From the IMG/VR virus record IMGVR_UViG_3300007514_000030, positions 1-39,037 of that record: a stretch of DNA of 39,037 nucleotides, one strand, 5' to 3'. Of this stretch, positions 16,592 through 23,523 are shown in pieces. Origin of the DNA: a virus. The translations under genes were made by a program, and so were the position numbers. Position 1 is the stretch's first letter; every line of letters begins with the position of its first letter. The notes beneath the pieces were generated by a model. It searched no databases, had not been told where the DNA came from, and saw nothing but the letters and a program-made list of their open reading frames with translations.

Positions 16592-17221
16592 TCAATCTCC
16601 CTCTAAAAGGTTATTAGTCATTGTTTCGTGAATATGATCTGGTAATACCACATCATCTACCACCACGTTCTTAGTTTCCTTCGCAGGCTTAGCGACTTTT
16701 ACTGGTTCAGGCGGTAAATATTTATGGAATGAAGCAGGCCATTCTTTTCGTAATTGTAATGATCCGGTAAATTTACGAGTTGTAGTGATTAAATAATTAT
16801 GTGTTTCTTTACGTTTATTACGTAGTGTAATTATTTCTTCACATAATTGATCTGTAGTATCTTTTAATCGAGAATCTAATGGTTGTGGTGCAGGTGAGCT
16901 TCCCCCATAGCTTGTTGTTCGTTTTTGAACGGGATTAACTTGAGGTGTGTCACTAGCAAAAGTCCAACTTTCATTAACATCAAATTCTTCACTATTTGTG
17001 TTAGGAGTAGAATATTTAATTTCAGTTTTAAATTCTCTGTGTTCATCAATTAATTCTTCAGGTAAAGTTTGTAAAATAGAGTTAAATTGTTCTATATAGT
17101 ATTCTCTATTTTTTCGTACTATCTCAGTTTTTCGTTTACTATGATTTTCTTCTTCTTTAGAATATAAATCTCTTAGGATTTTATTACGGATATTTTCTAA
17201 TTCCCAACTACCTATTCTCAT
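16592..17221 (-). CDS. Hypothetical phage protein upstream of MoxR
   Basis: A 209-residue protein, started at MRIGSWELENIRNKIL because AAAGGAGATTGCTC precedes it. The N-terminal 70 residues look helical and coiled. The middle is low-complexity (TSYGGSSPAPQPLDS). Then come TLRNKRKETHNYLITTTRKF and LQLRKEWPASFHKYLPPEP. The last part weakly recalls phage proteins labelled Nmad5, but I would not rely on it. Close packing with the MoxR gene suggests a joint role. The C-terminus is Pro/Lys/Val-rich. Confidence 0.5.
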   Translation of the reverse strand: MRIGSWELENIRNKILRDLYSKEEENHSKRKTEIVRKNREYYIEQFNSILQTLPEELIDEHREFKTEIKYSTPNTNSEEFDVNESWTFASDTPQVNPVQKRTTSYGGSSPAPQPLDSRLKDTTDQLCEEIITLRNKRKETHNYLITTTRKFTGSLQLRKEWPASFHKYLPPEPVKVAKPAKETKNVVVDDVVLPDHIHETMTNNLLEGD

Positions 17222-17423
17222 GAGCAATCTCCTTTCCTTCTAACATTTGTTTCATTCTATATTTATTGATTTGTTCTCTTACTTGACATAGTTCAGCACT
17301 ATGAAGATCTGAAGAATATTGGACAGCATGGCTTATAGAAGAACCATTTTTAATACAATTATCTCCTAATCTCCACCACTGGCAGGCTCTGATCTCACAT
17401 TTTTTAATTACAAAAAGAGACAT
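17208..17423 (-). CDS. Small Cys-containing protein
   Basis: A 71-residue protein, MSLFVIKKCEIRACQWWRLG..., with four Cys (two in KKCEIRAC, then DNC and ELC) and a helical, basic C-terminus. GGAGTAAATTCA precedes the ATG. It is the first gene after the terminator of the RNA polymerase gene and so should be the first gene of the middle transcription unit. Its 3' end contains the RBS of the next gene. Confidence 0.6.
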   Translation of the reverse strand: MSLFVIKKCEIRACQWWRLGDNCIKNGSSISHAVQYSSDLHSAELCQVREQINKYRMKQMLEGKEIAHENR

Positions 17424-17485
17424 TGAATTTACTCCAGTGATAAATATGGTTAAGTTAATTTGATATCTAAATCTTAAGTATGAAT

Positions 17486-17518
17486 AAAAAAAATGGGCCT
17501 CTCTTTCGAGAGACCCAT
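17486..17518 (-). terminator. Rho-independent terminator after RNA polymerase gene
   Basis: On the reverse strand a stem of ATGGG/CCCAT plus CTCTC/GAGAG (one A-C mismatch, loop GAAA) is followed at once by eight T. It marks the end of the early, RNA polymerase-encoding transcript. Confidence 0.85.
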
Positions 17519-17521
17519 TCT

Positions 17522-17556
17522 CCTATTCGTGTGTATTGGTTAAACACACTCATAGG
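17522..17556. other. Hairpin between RNA polymerase stop and terminator
   Basis: Arms CCTAT and GTGTGT pair with ACACAC and ATAGG, with an internal TC/TC bulge and a 9-base loop. It would form just 3' of the RNA polymerase coding region and could protect the end or serve as a processing site. Confidence 0.5.
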
Positions 17557-17582
17557 TGAGGAGAAATGAACTATGAAGAATA

Positions 17583-19325
17583 TCATGATAGCATATAATT
17601 ACTTTGAAGAATATACTTATCTAAATCTGTACTAGCTTTAGTGATTGTAAAAGTCGATTTACCCGTAATTTGACGTAAAATATCAACAAATATATCACTA
17701 CAAGCTAGTTCAGCCATAATCTCTTTGTATGTTTGACATACTTTTTGTAAATGATTAGGGTTAAATACAAAACAATCATGAATATGACTGAGTTGAAATT
17801 CAGAACGTCTAATCATTTCTCTAGCCACATAGCCATCAATTGAATGAATAACATTAGGGCAAAGAGACCTATAATTATTAGATTTAGTTTGACGATACCA
17901 CCTCAAAGGAATATCTCCGAATTCTTCATCTGAGTATATACCATTAATGCCTTCTACTACAGGAACATATACTTTATGACCATCAGGCATAACCCATGAA
18001 TGAGCATCAGCATTATTATTCCAACATCCGTTAATGGTAGCCATTACTTCTTCTGCTCCTGGAAGTAGACCTTCAATTACCTGATAGAATACTTCTAGCT
18101 CTTCTTCAGATAGCAGGCCCCTAGGAGTAGCCTTAGAATTATAGTAATGAGTCATTGTGCATTGCTTTACTATAGATCTAGGAACTGGTTTCTTTAGTTG
18201 TAAAGACATCATAGTTGCTACATCGCTGTAAAGGTCATGACGTTCATTAGGATCTATGCAATTAACCAGTTTAGCTGTTTGCTTATCTCCTGATAGTACG
18301 GCCATAATTTGAATCCCAGAGCTTGTAGCATCTACTGACATTACATATCCAGTAGGTTTACCTTCTACAGTAGCTTTAAGAGCTCTTATAGCTTTTCTAC
18401 CAAGAATAGGTTCATCCCACTCAATATCATCAATATTTTGTTGAGTTACCCAATCAATACGTTCTTGCCAAGTAAGCTTATCTTTGCCAGCATGATTAGC
18501 TATAGCAATGTAAAGATTTGGTAATTGAGTGATAACCTCTTTCTTATGAAGAGATAATAAAGCTTTACCATATTCATTAGTCTGAAGATTAAGATCATAG
18601 CCAGAAGAATAACTTCTACCTCTGGAATCATATCTCCATACAAAATAGAAATGTTGTCCTAAATACTGATCTATAACTCTTAAGAATTGTTTCTTATCCA
18701 TAGCAGTATTAGTTTGCTTTTCAAATAGATAAGTATCAGCATCTATTTCCCAAGCAATCTTTTGAAGCTTATTAATAACATCATAAGCTAATGGTTCTTC
18801 GTGCTTAGTAAATTTATTACCAAGAACTAGATGCTTATTTTCCCAAAGCCATCCACCATTATAATTATCTTTCCAATCTTTAGGTTGTTTCTTCATAGGA
18901 GGTAAGAACTGTAGCTTAGCTATTCGGTCCTTAGTATTACTATCTAATGTAAAATTAGGGTATACCCTCCATTCATGATCTTTCTTTTTAAATTTATAAA
19001 GATTAACATCTCTACAATCTTTAAGAAGTACCATTCCCCATTCGAAAGCATCTGTAGGACTATTAATTCCTGCTAAATGTCCTATTTGAGTAGCAATAGC
19101 TTGAATAGGTCGGCTACTGTGATCAATAAGAATTAAAGACATTAATTTAATATAAATTTCTTTATCATCTACCCATTTATTATTATTTAAATGAGCAATT
19201 GTATTCATGATATTAACTTCCATATCCTGAGGTACATCTCCTTGAATAGCTTCTAAAACTATATCATCGGTAATTCTTGTAGACCATGTAGTTTCTATAG
19301 TGTACTGATCAATACTTGTAGTCAT
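17583..19325 (-). CDS. Compact single-subunit T7-family RNA polymerase (N4 RNAPII-like)
   Basis: A 580-residue DNA-dependent RNA polymerase. It has RYDSRGRSY (231-239, the DxRGR motif), motif A SVDATSSGIQ (D332), motif B RSIVKQCTMTHYYNS (R383, K387, Y395) and motif C SHIHDCF (D517); all catalytic residues are intact. It is about 300 residues shorter than T7 RNAP. The N-terminal promoter-binding region is cut to about 230 residues, and the D-to-K and K-to-D spacings are 55 and 130 against 94 and 181 in T7. This is the trimmed form of N4 RNAPII, which N4 makes as two polypeptides; here it is one. GAGGAGAAGCGAT is the RBS; terminators lie on both sides. Confidence 0.9.
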   Translation of the reverse strand: MTTSIDQYTIETTWSTRITDDIVLEAIQGDVPQDMEVNIMNTIAHLNNNKWVDDKEIYIKLMSLILIDHSSRPIQAIATQIGHLAGINSPTDAFEWGMVLLKDCRDVNLYKFKKKDHEWRVYPNFTLDSNTKDRIAKLQFLPPMKKQPKDWKDNYNGGWLWENKHLVLGNKFTKHEEPLAYDVINKLQKIAWEIDADTYLFEKQTNTAMDKKQFLRVIDQYLGQHFYFVWRYDSRGRSYSSGYDLNLQTNEYGKALLSLHKKEVITQLPNLYIAIANHAGKDKLTWQERIDWVTQQNIDDIEWDEPILGRKAIRALKATVEGKPTGYVMSVDATSSGIQIMAVLSGDKQTAKLVNCIDPNERHDLYSDVATMMSLQLKKPVPRSIVKQCTMTHYYNSKATPRGLLSEEELEVFYQVIEGLLPGAEEVMATINGCWNNNADAHSWVMPDGHKVYVPVVEGINGIYSDEEFGDIPLRWYRQTKSNNYRSLCPNVIHSIDGYVAREMIRRSEFQLSHIHDCFVFNPNHLQKVCQTYKEIMAELACSDIFVDILRQITGKSTFTITKASTDLDKYILQSNYMLS

Positions 19326-19351
19326 ATCGCTTCTCCTCGATTTTAGACATT

Positions 19352-19382
19352 AAAAAACCCTAAGGTTCTAGAAACCTTAGGG
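19352..19382 (-). terminator. Rho-independent terminator upstream of RNA polymerase gene
   Basis: A perfect 10-bp stem CCCTAAGGTT/AACCTTAGGG with a 5-base loop is followed on the reverse strand by six T. It lies 27 bp before the polymerase start codon, so the polymerase gene needs read-through or a polymerase that ignores it. Confidence 0.85.
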
Positions 19383-19420
19383 TACGTAGTAAACGAATGG
19401 TTCTAAATACAAGAACCGCT

Positions 19421-19435
19421 TAAGCGAAGCAAGGT
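19421..19435 (+). promoter_or_regulatory. Mini-hairpin motif TAAGCGAAGCAAGGT (copy 5)
   Basis: Contains GCGAAGC, a DNA heptamer known to form an unusually stable mini-hairpin (C-GNA-G triloop). Written on the + strand, which is the template for the leftward genes. It begins directly after the stop codon of the 19437 gene and precedes the terminator at 19352 and the polymerase gene. Candidate N4-type virion RNA polymerase promoter or other early control site. Confidence 0.45.
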
Positions 19436-19436
19436 G

Positions 19437-19808
19437 TTAATTGATATCTAATGAGAAATCAATATAATCCCCCGTATCATAGTCTTGTACTTCCATCTGA
19501 ACTGGACCTTCAGTTTGTGGATCAATTTTAATAATTGTTACTGATTTAGACTCATTTGTTTCCCAATCATGTACTTCTATTTCTTGCATTGGTTCAAGAA
19601 TAACGGTATCTGAAATTGTTTCTCGGGTACCTGTATCAATTGATATATCAGTATCAGCTGATAAATCAATACCGTCCCATCCATGCGCAATCTTTGGAAA
19701 TGCTATAATAAAATGAACTGTAATATATACAGTAATAATAAGTAAAATTGACCATCCAGCGATAGTAAAGCTTCGTTCTAGTTCTTTTAAACCATCATCA
19801 TCTTTCAT
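19437..19808 (-). CDS. Early single-pass membrane protein
   Basis: A 123-residue protein. Residues 14-36 (TIAGWSILLIITVYITVHFI) form one clear membrane segment after a short charged N-terminus. The remaining 85 residues are acidic and Thr/Asp-rich with beta-strand character (VTIIKIDPQTEGPVQMEVQD). Orientation by charge is ambiguous. AAGGAGATCGAAC precedes the ATG. As an early gene it may target host envelope functions, but nothing specific is recognised. Confidence 0.6.
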   Translation of the reverse strand: MKDDDGLKELERSFTIAGWSILLIITVYITVHFIIAFPKIAHGWDGIDLSADTDISIDTGTRETISDTVILEPMQEIEVHDWETNESKSVTIIKIDPQTEGPVQMEVQDYDTGDYIDFSLDIN

Positions 19809-19989
19809 GTTCGATCTCCTTAGGTAAAGAAATGTTATTAAGTATTAAAACTTCTTTAAGAACTTTAACTTGTTCTCTTAAAGCAGGAATAACTACATTT
19901 TTCATGTCATATCTGTCTTTTTCCAATTGTTGTAACTCAATATGTGGAACATAAATTTCACCTTGAATTACTATTGAGTTTTTTGACAT
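19798..19989 (-). CDS. Early coiled-coil protein, 63 residues
   Basis: Begins MSKNSIVIQGEIYVPHIELQ, then a leucine-heptad helix (ELQQLEKDRYDMKNVVIPAL, LREQVKVLKEVLIL). AAGGAGACAAAAT precedes the ATG, and it overlaps the next gene by 11 bp. Function unknown. Confidence 0.6.
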   Translation of the reverse strand: MSKNSIVIQGEIYVPHIELQQLEKDRYDMKNVVIPALREQVKVLKEVLILNNISLPKEIEHER

Positions 19990-20191
19990 ATTTTGTCTCC
20001 TTAACAGGAAGTTGTTTGAATTTTAAACAAAAAAATGATCTAGCTACTGGCATTTTAATAGTTAATGCCTTAACAATTGCACTACTACAGGTAGGTTGAG
20101 TAGGATAAACCTTTAGTATTTCTGTATGAGTAATACCAGTAGGATCAGCTGTAGTTCCAAATATAATCATAACTAGGGCCCAAGCTTGCAT
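19958..20191 (-). CDS. Early small protein with hydrophobic N-terminus
   Basis: A 77-residue protein. The N-terminal WALVMIIFGTTADPTGI is hydrophobic and may be a signal or partial membrane segment; the second half is basic (FKQLPVKETKYVKKLNSNSR) with two Cys. AAGGAGAAAGATA precedes the ATG. The 3' part overlaps the next gene by 32 bp. No family recognised. Confidence 0.5.
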   Translation of the reverse strand: MQAWALVMIIFGTTADPTGITHTEILKVYPTQPTCSSAIVKALTIKMPVARSFFCLKFKQLPVKETKYVKKLNSNSR

Positions 20192-20202
20192 TATCTTTCT
20201 CC

Positions 20203-20574
20203 TTAGTTAGGTTTACGTTTAGACTGTTGAAAAAGACGATACTCTTCATCTTCTTCAGCTAGTTTATCGTAATGTTCATCTTCAGCTTTATCTAAAGCTG
20301 CTTGAAGATCTAGGCCAGATGCTTTTTGAAGAGCTTCTGCAAATTCATCAAAAGATACATCTGTATAACGCTGACCATCATCTCTTTCTCTTGGTATATC
20401 TTCTACATCACCATGTTTATTCATAGTAATATTAGCTACATAATTAAGAAAATCTTCTAAAAATCTATGACTGTAAGTTGTTGTATAATTAGGAGCTTTG
20501 CATTTAACTAAGCAATATAGTTCTAAGCATTGAGTGACCAGCTTATCTAATTCTTCCTGAGGATTTTTAAGCAT
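20203..20574 (-). CDS. Early acidic protein, 123 residues
   Basis: Starts MLKNPQEELDKLVTQCLELY, has CLVKCKAPNYTTTYSHRFLE in the first half, and a long acidic helix (AALDKAEDEHYDKLAEEDEE) near the end, finishing with basic QSKRKPN. AAGGAGATTAATT is the RBS. The acidic helix could act as a nucleic acid mimic, a common early phage strategy, but this is speculative. Confidence 0.55.
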   Translation of the reverse strand: MLKNPQEELDKLVTQCLELYCLVKCKAPNYTTTYSHRFLEDFLNYVANITMNKHGDVEDIPRERDDGQRYTDVSFDEFAEALQKASGLDLQAALDKAEDEHYDKLAEEDEEYRLFQQSKRKPN

Positions 20575-20618
20575 AATTAATCTCCTTATGTTATTACTAT
20601 CTTATCATACTAATTTTA

Positions 20619-20656
20619 GGTGCCTAAAACCCGCGCCAGCGAAGATCTTAGGCACC
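20619..20656. other. Intercistronic hairpin with 9-bp perfect stem
   Basis: GGTGCCTAA (20619-20627) pairs with TTAGGCACC (20648-20656). The 20-base loop contains GCGAAG, resembling the mini-hairpin motif but lacking its closing C. No T-run follows in either direction, so a processing site is more likely than a terminator. Confidence 0.55.
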
Positions 20657-20681
20657 CTGGTAGCATCGATAGGTAATAAAC

Positions 20682-20894
20682 CTACACCCCGCCACCTACT
20701 AGTTTAGCTTTATGAGCTAAGATATATTTAGACACGGCATCATGTAATATTCTGCCTGTTTTCCTATGAACCCAAATCCAATCATTAATTACAGCTTTGG
20801 ATAATTGTCTTTTATATCTTTTATGTAATTTGTAATAAATTATCTCTTGATACAACAATCTATGTTCTCTTTTACTTGTTCTAAACCATCTCAT
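20682..20894 (-). CDS. Early small basic protein
   Basis: A 70-residue, strongly basic protein, MRWFRTSKREHRLLYQEIIY..., with KLHKRYKRQLSKAVINDWIW in the centre and ending KLVGGGV. Probably helical and nucleic acid-binding by charge. AAAGGGTGAGATT is the RBS. It follows a 34-residue membrane peptide gene by 11 bp. Confidence 0.6.
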   Translation of the reverse strand: MRWFRTSKREHRLLYQEIIYYKLHKRYKRQLSKAVINDWIWVHRKTGRILHDAVSKYILAHKAKLVGGGV

Positions 20895-20905
20895 AATCTC
20901 ACCCT

Positions 20906-21010
20906 TTATTTAAACCATCTAGTTAGAAAAGCCCAAATCATCAATATTACTATTGATGGAAAAGCTATTATCATTGCTAAAGTAATATTGATAGGATTAA
21001 CTGGTTTCAT
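20906..21010 (-). CDS. Tiny early membrane protein, 34 residues
   Basis: Starts MKPVNPINITLAMIIAFPSI, with one membrane helix spanning about residues 10-29, and ends LTRWFK, so the basic C-terminus should stay in the cytoplasm. CAAAGGAAATAAACATT lies before the ATG. It resembles the small host-inhibiting membrane peptides common in phage early regions, but the target is unknown. Confidence 0.55.
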   Translation of the reverse strand: MKPVNPINITLAMIIAFPSIVILMIWAFLTRWFK

Positions 21011-21036
21011 AATGTTTATTTCCTTTGAAATGTTTA

Positions 21037-21071
21037 ATTGCTCTAGGGGTCTTACACGCCCCTAGAGCAAT
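21037..21071. other. Perfect 13-bp hairpin between early genes
   Basis: ATTGCTCTAGGGG pairs with CCCCTAGAGCAAT around a 9-base loop. No T-run on either side. This is among the strongest hairpins in the window and separates two early genes; an RNase III-like processing site or RNA stabiliser would explain it. Confidence 0.6.
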
Positions 21072-21093
21072 ACAGGTTCACGGACCTTGGGTA

Positions 21094-21525
21094 CTACTCG
21101 TCATTTGCAAGCTCAGAATCTGACATTGCACGAGTAACACTCTGTTTAGCTAACTCTATGATCTTAGGAACCATGTCCATAGAAAGCTTAATGTTGGAAT
21201 CCCAATGATTGATAATTCCAAATTGTTTTCTTGGGCCGTTCTTATAGTTCTTATAAACTATCAGACCTCGACCTTTGCTACCGGAACGTGGTTCTTGATA
21301 TTCTAAAACATAGGGCCTTTTAGCCAGTTTAGAATTATCATTGATAAGAGCAGTCTGTACTTTTCCAGCCGTAAGCTTTTCGCTTAACTTAATGCTTTTA
21401 GGCTTAAAGTAATGACCTGAATTTTCACCAAGATCAAACAGAATCACTTCAGCTTGACCTTCATCAAAGCTAAACTTACCATTTGTAGCTTCTGTGCCAT
21501 TGTCTATTACTGTTTCTACTGTCAT
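21094..21525 (-). CDS. Early protein of unknown function, 143 residues
   Basis: Started at MTVETVIDNGTEATNGKFSF because GGAGGTTAGA precedes that ATG. Contains a Lys/Arg/Gly-rich centre (YQEPRSGSKGRGLIVYKNYK, NGPRKQFGIINHW) and an acidic C-terminus (SELANDE). Beta-rich with a basic patch, so nucleic acid binding is plausible. N4 encodes an early ssDNA-binding cofactor for its RNAPII; this gene could play such a role, but no sequence evidence proves it. Confidence 0.55.
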   Translation of the reverse strand: MTVETVIDNGTEATNGKFSFDEGQAEVILFDLGENSGHYFKPKSIKLSEKLTAGKVQTALINDNSKLAKRPYVLEYQEPRSGSKGRGLIVYKNYKNGPRKQFGIINHWDSNIKLSMDMVPKIIELAKQSVTRAMSDSELANDE

Positions 21526-21614
21526 TCTAACCTCCAAAGGTTTTAAGGTATAAAGACGACTGTGGATAGCCGTCCACTCCCTGATATAGGGAAGATGCTT
21601 ATAAAAGCACCCGA

Positions 21615-21629
21615 TATGCGAAGCACGGT
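21615..21629 (+). promoter_or_regulatory. Mini-hairpin motif TATGCGAAGCACGGT (copy 4)
   Basis: Copy of the GCGAAGC element on the + strand, here with a third pair (TGCGAAGCA). It lies 90 bp upstream of the early gene starting at 21525 and follows a terminator-like hairpin at 21697, a layout that suits a promoter. Confidence 0.5.
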
Positions 21630-21696
21630 TTTGATTTTGATTTAAGGTGTGGCACTATCAGTTAGCCCGAGAGAGCATCTTTTAGAAAAAGGAAGG

Positions 21697-21724
21697 TAGA
21701 CGTACCCCTAAAGGAGTACGTCTA
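21697..21724 (-). terminator. Terminator-like hairpin after 21737-22390 cluster
   Basis: TAGACGTAC pairs with GTACGTCTA (9 bp), with a loop region that can add two more pairs. On the reverse strand it is followed within a few bases by CCTTCCTTTTTC. The T-run is imperfect, so termination strength is uncertain. Confidence 0.5.
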
Positions 21725-21736
21725 TTAGATAGGTGT

Positions 21737-21937
21737 TTATCGAAGCTCAGGATCTAAATGAGCTGGATGAGTGATGTTGCCTTCATCGTCCGTGAGTGGA
21801 ATGGAATCGTAAGCATCGTCTGCTAGTTTAATTTCAATACGGTCTAGTCGTTTGATAAGATCACAAACTTTATACCAAAACCAAGTTACTGCTAGGGCAC
21901 CGGATGATACTATTAAACAAAATGTTGTTTGTGACAT
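21737..21937 (-). CDS. Early small membrane protein with cytoplasmic tail
   Basis: A 66-residue protein. TTFCLIVSSGALAVTWFWYK forms one membrane segment near the N-terminus; a basic patch (KRLDRIEIKL) follows and then an acidic tail ending AHLDPELR. GAAAGGAACTAAACGA precedes the ATG. It overlaps the neighbouring membrane/coiled-coil gene, so the two products may form a complex. Confidence 0.6.
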   Translation of the reverse strand: MSQTTFCLIVSSGALAVTWFWYKVCDLIKRLDRIEIKLADDAYDSIPLTDDEGNITHPAHLDPELR

Positions 21938-22131
21938 TCGTTTAGTTCCTTTCTTAATTGGCTAATTGTATTTAGTGAAGCTATTAATGCTTCTTTTAAG
22001 TTTTCATTCCTTTCTTCATATTGCTTAATCTTTTCTTCATCCTTTCTAACCTCTCCTACTGCAAAGGTAATTGCATAGATAAAACAAGATATTGGAATGA
22101 TCCAAATGAATATCAATTCAAGTAAGGTCAT
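21913..22131 (-). CDS. Early membrane-anchored coiled-coil protein
   Basis: A 72-residue protein. LLELIFIWIIPISCFIYAIT is a membrane segment, followed by a long charged helix (EKIKQYEERNENLKEALIAS) with heptad character. The layout of membrane anchor plus coiled coil resembles i-spanins, but its place in the early region argues against lysis. TAGGGAGAAAACCG is the RBS. Confidence 0.6.
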   Translation of the reverse strand: MTLLELIFIWIIPISCFIYAITFAVGEVRKDEEKIKQYEERNENLKEALIASLNTISQLRKELNECHKQHFV

Positions 22132-22390
22132 CGGTTTTCTCCCTAATGAGGTCTTTAATTCTATCGACTAAGTCCTGATGAATCTTCTTAAGCGATTTAG
22201 TCTCTTGTTTTAATAGCTTATTCTCAGCTTTAACTGCATTTAGCTCAGCATACAGTTTTCTCGTTATCCGTCCCCTTAATGCATGCTGTTTCTTAAGGGT
22301 TGTCCATTGAGGTACATGGTTATCTTCCCAATGTCTATTATCGGGTTTACAATTATCATCTAAATGTCCATCCTGTCCGTATAAAAGCAT
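22118..22390 (-). CDS. Early coiled-coil protein with His/Cys-rich N-terminus
   Basis: A 90-residue protein. The first 30 residues hold many His and Asp plus one Cys (DGHLDDNCKPDNRHWEDNHV), possibly metal-binding. The rest is a basic-acidic coiled coil (YAELNAVKAENKLLKQETKS). RBS CAGGAGATAATATA. It forms an overlapping run with the two membrane genes that follow it. Confidence 0.6.
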   Translation of the reverse strand: MLLYGQDGHLDDNCKPDNRHWEDNHVPQWTTLKKQHALRGRITRKLYAELNAVKAENKLLKQETKSLKKIHQDLVDRIKDLIREKTDDLT

Positions 22391-22644
22391 TATATTATCT
22401 CCTGAAGTTAGGTTTTAAGTTATAGAGGCTAAAGAGCCTACCGCCATTTTAGTTTCACGGATTGGACCGCTAGTCCACAAGGAGTTCATCTTAATAATAC
22501 TGGAACGACTACTTATTAAGCGTACAAAGGGTACCTCTTTTCCTTGGGCAACCTATCGGATTCTAGGTTGCTTGCATCTTGCTTATGCAACGCCATAGGT
22601 GTTAGGTGCAGAGCTACCATTCACCGCTTTAACTGACGTTTGAG

Positions 22645-22659
22645 TTACAATTTATGCAT
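22645..22659 (-). CDS. Four-codon minigene MHKL
   Basis: ATG CAT AAA TTG TAA with AGGAGATAGAACA directly upstream. The RBS is as good as those of real genes here. Such minigenes can sequester tRNA by peptidyl-tRNA drop-off (as in lambda bar) or act as leader peptides; alternatively it is the remnant of a broken gene. Confidence 0.25.
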   Translation of the reverse strand: MHKL

Positions 22660-22764
22660 TGTTCTATCTCCTAATTAAGATTAAGTGAGCAGTTTCACGC
22701 ATGCTCAGGCGTTGTGATAACCCTACGACAGAGGTGGTTAGACGGTGGTTATCGTGCCGTCCAA

Positions 22765-22779
22765 TAAGCGAAGCAAGGT
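22765..22779 (+). promoter_or_regulatory. Mini-hairpin motif TAAGCGAAGCAAGGT (copy 3)
   Basis: Identical over 15 bp to the copy at 19421. It lies 6 bp past the stop of the gene at 22786 and heads the long leader of the gene starting at 22390. A GACGG/CCGTC inverted repeat sits just left of it. Confidence 0.5.
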
Positions 22780-22785
22780 GTTGGG

Positions 22786-22947
22786 TTAGAATATAGCCAT
22801 GCATATCCAACCAACCACTCCAGCTAATCCAAATAGCATGATTGATCCAGCGATATCCATGATTGTTATAGATCTACAATAACGTGCGTATCTTCTACGC
22901 ACATTCTGATTAGCCAATGATCTTTGATAATGATTAAATGTAGCCAC
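22786..22947 (-). CDS. Early small membrane protein, GTG start
   Basis: A 53-residue protein read from GTG at 22947, with GGAGGTATCTC upstream, one of the best RBSs in the region. The N-terminal half is basic (RSLANQNVRRRYARYCRS) and the C-terminal half is one membrane helix (AGSIMLFGLAGVVGWICMAI). The positive-inside rule puts the N-terminus in the cytoplasm. Function unknown. Confidence 0.6.
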   Translation of the reverse strand: MATFNHYQRSLANQNVRRRYARYCRSITIMDIAGSIMLFGLAGVVGWICMAIF

Positions 22948-23019
22948 GAGATACCTCCGTTATATAAGTATTAATATTAATATGCAGAGCAGCGCTGACG
23001 CACTGCCCTGCATATTCGA

Positions 23020-23214
23020 TTAAGCAGCAAGTAAAGTACCTACAGTATGTCCATAACTCCGGACACAATCTTCTTGCAGGTCAAAGATTCTTGCTTGTAC
23101 ATCGTTTAGTTCATTAAGTACTATTGCCTCTCTTTTCTCATCAACGAGAATGTAAGGCTCACTTAGCAGATGAACTAAACGTGCTTCTTCAGCAACTAGT
23201 TGTGCATAATCCAT
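23020..23214 (-). CDS. Early helical protein, 64 residues
   Basis: Starts MDYAQLVAEEARLVHLLSEP and continues DEKREAIVLNELNDVQARIF, an amphipathic helical hairpin by pattern, ending GHTVGTLLAA. TTAGGAGATTGAA is the RBS. It is preceded by a highly structured 140-bp leader. No family recognised. Confidence 0.6.
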   Translation of the reverse strand: MDYAQLVAEEARLVHLLSEPYILVDEKREAIVLNELNDVQARIFDLQEDCVRSYGHTVGTLLAA

Positions 23215-23236
23215 TTCAATCTCCTAAAATGGAGGA

Positions 23237-23376
23237 TCTTTCTGTATATGCGACCGTCTCTCAGACAATTGTGAAGGTGAGACCTTCAACTATGCATACA
23301 GTGGTAGCAAATCACGACATATGCTAGCTCTGGTCTTAGATCAGCCGATATACAGAAAGACACTTAATATTAAGTG
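23237..23376. other. Structured leader: 13-bp inverted repeat enclosing a hairpin, next to a 16-bp palindrome
   Basis: TCTTTCTGTATAT (23237-23249) and ATATACAGAAAGA (23348-23360) are exact reverse complements enclosing 98 bases. Inside is GAAGGT-GAG-ACCTTC. Adjoining is the perfect palindrome CACTTAATATTAAGTG (23361-23376). It forms most of the leader of the gene starting at 23214 and could be a structured RNA or a regulatory leader. Confidence 0.55.
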
Positions 23377-23395
23377 ATGTTCATTCACCACCTGC

Positions 23396-23410
23396 TATGC
23401 GAAGCTAGGT
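23396..23410 (+). promoter_or_regulatory. Mini-hairpin motif TATGCGAAGCTAGGT (copy 2)
   Basis: Copy of the GCGAAGC element, lying between a terminator (23524) and the leader of the next early gene. CACCT and AGGTG flank it and can pair around it. Confidence 0.5.
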
Positions 23411-23523
23411 GTTTCTTTTGATGAAGTAAATAAAGAAAGTACTTATGTGATCTTCCTTGGTACTATCTTACGCTGTGTGCTTGGTTGGTTTAGATTGGTT
23501 TAGACTTGTGTACAACCTTTTTG

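Larger units (their letters stand above)
22391..22785. other. Structured leader region, possible decayed gene
   Basis: About 395 bp between early genes. It has several short hairpins: GCAACCTA/TAGGTTGC (8 bp), TTGCAT/ATGCAA next to it, AGGCT/AGCCT and TGGAC/GTCCA. A strong RBS, AGGAGATAGAACA, precedes an ATG at 22659 whose frame stops after MHKL. The same frame, after two stops, would continue for 34 codons as MVALHLTPMALHKQ.... This looks like either a long 5' leader with a minigene or a gene that has lost its frame. Confidence 0.4.
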
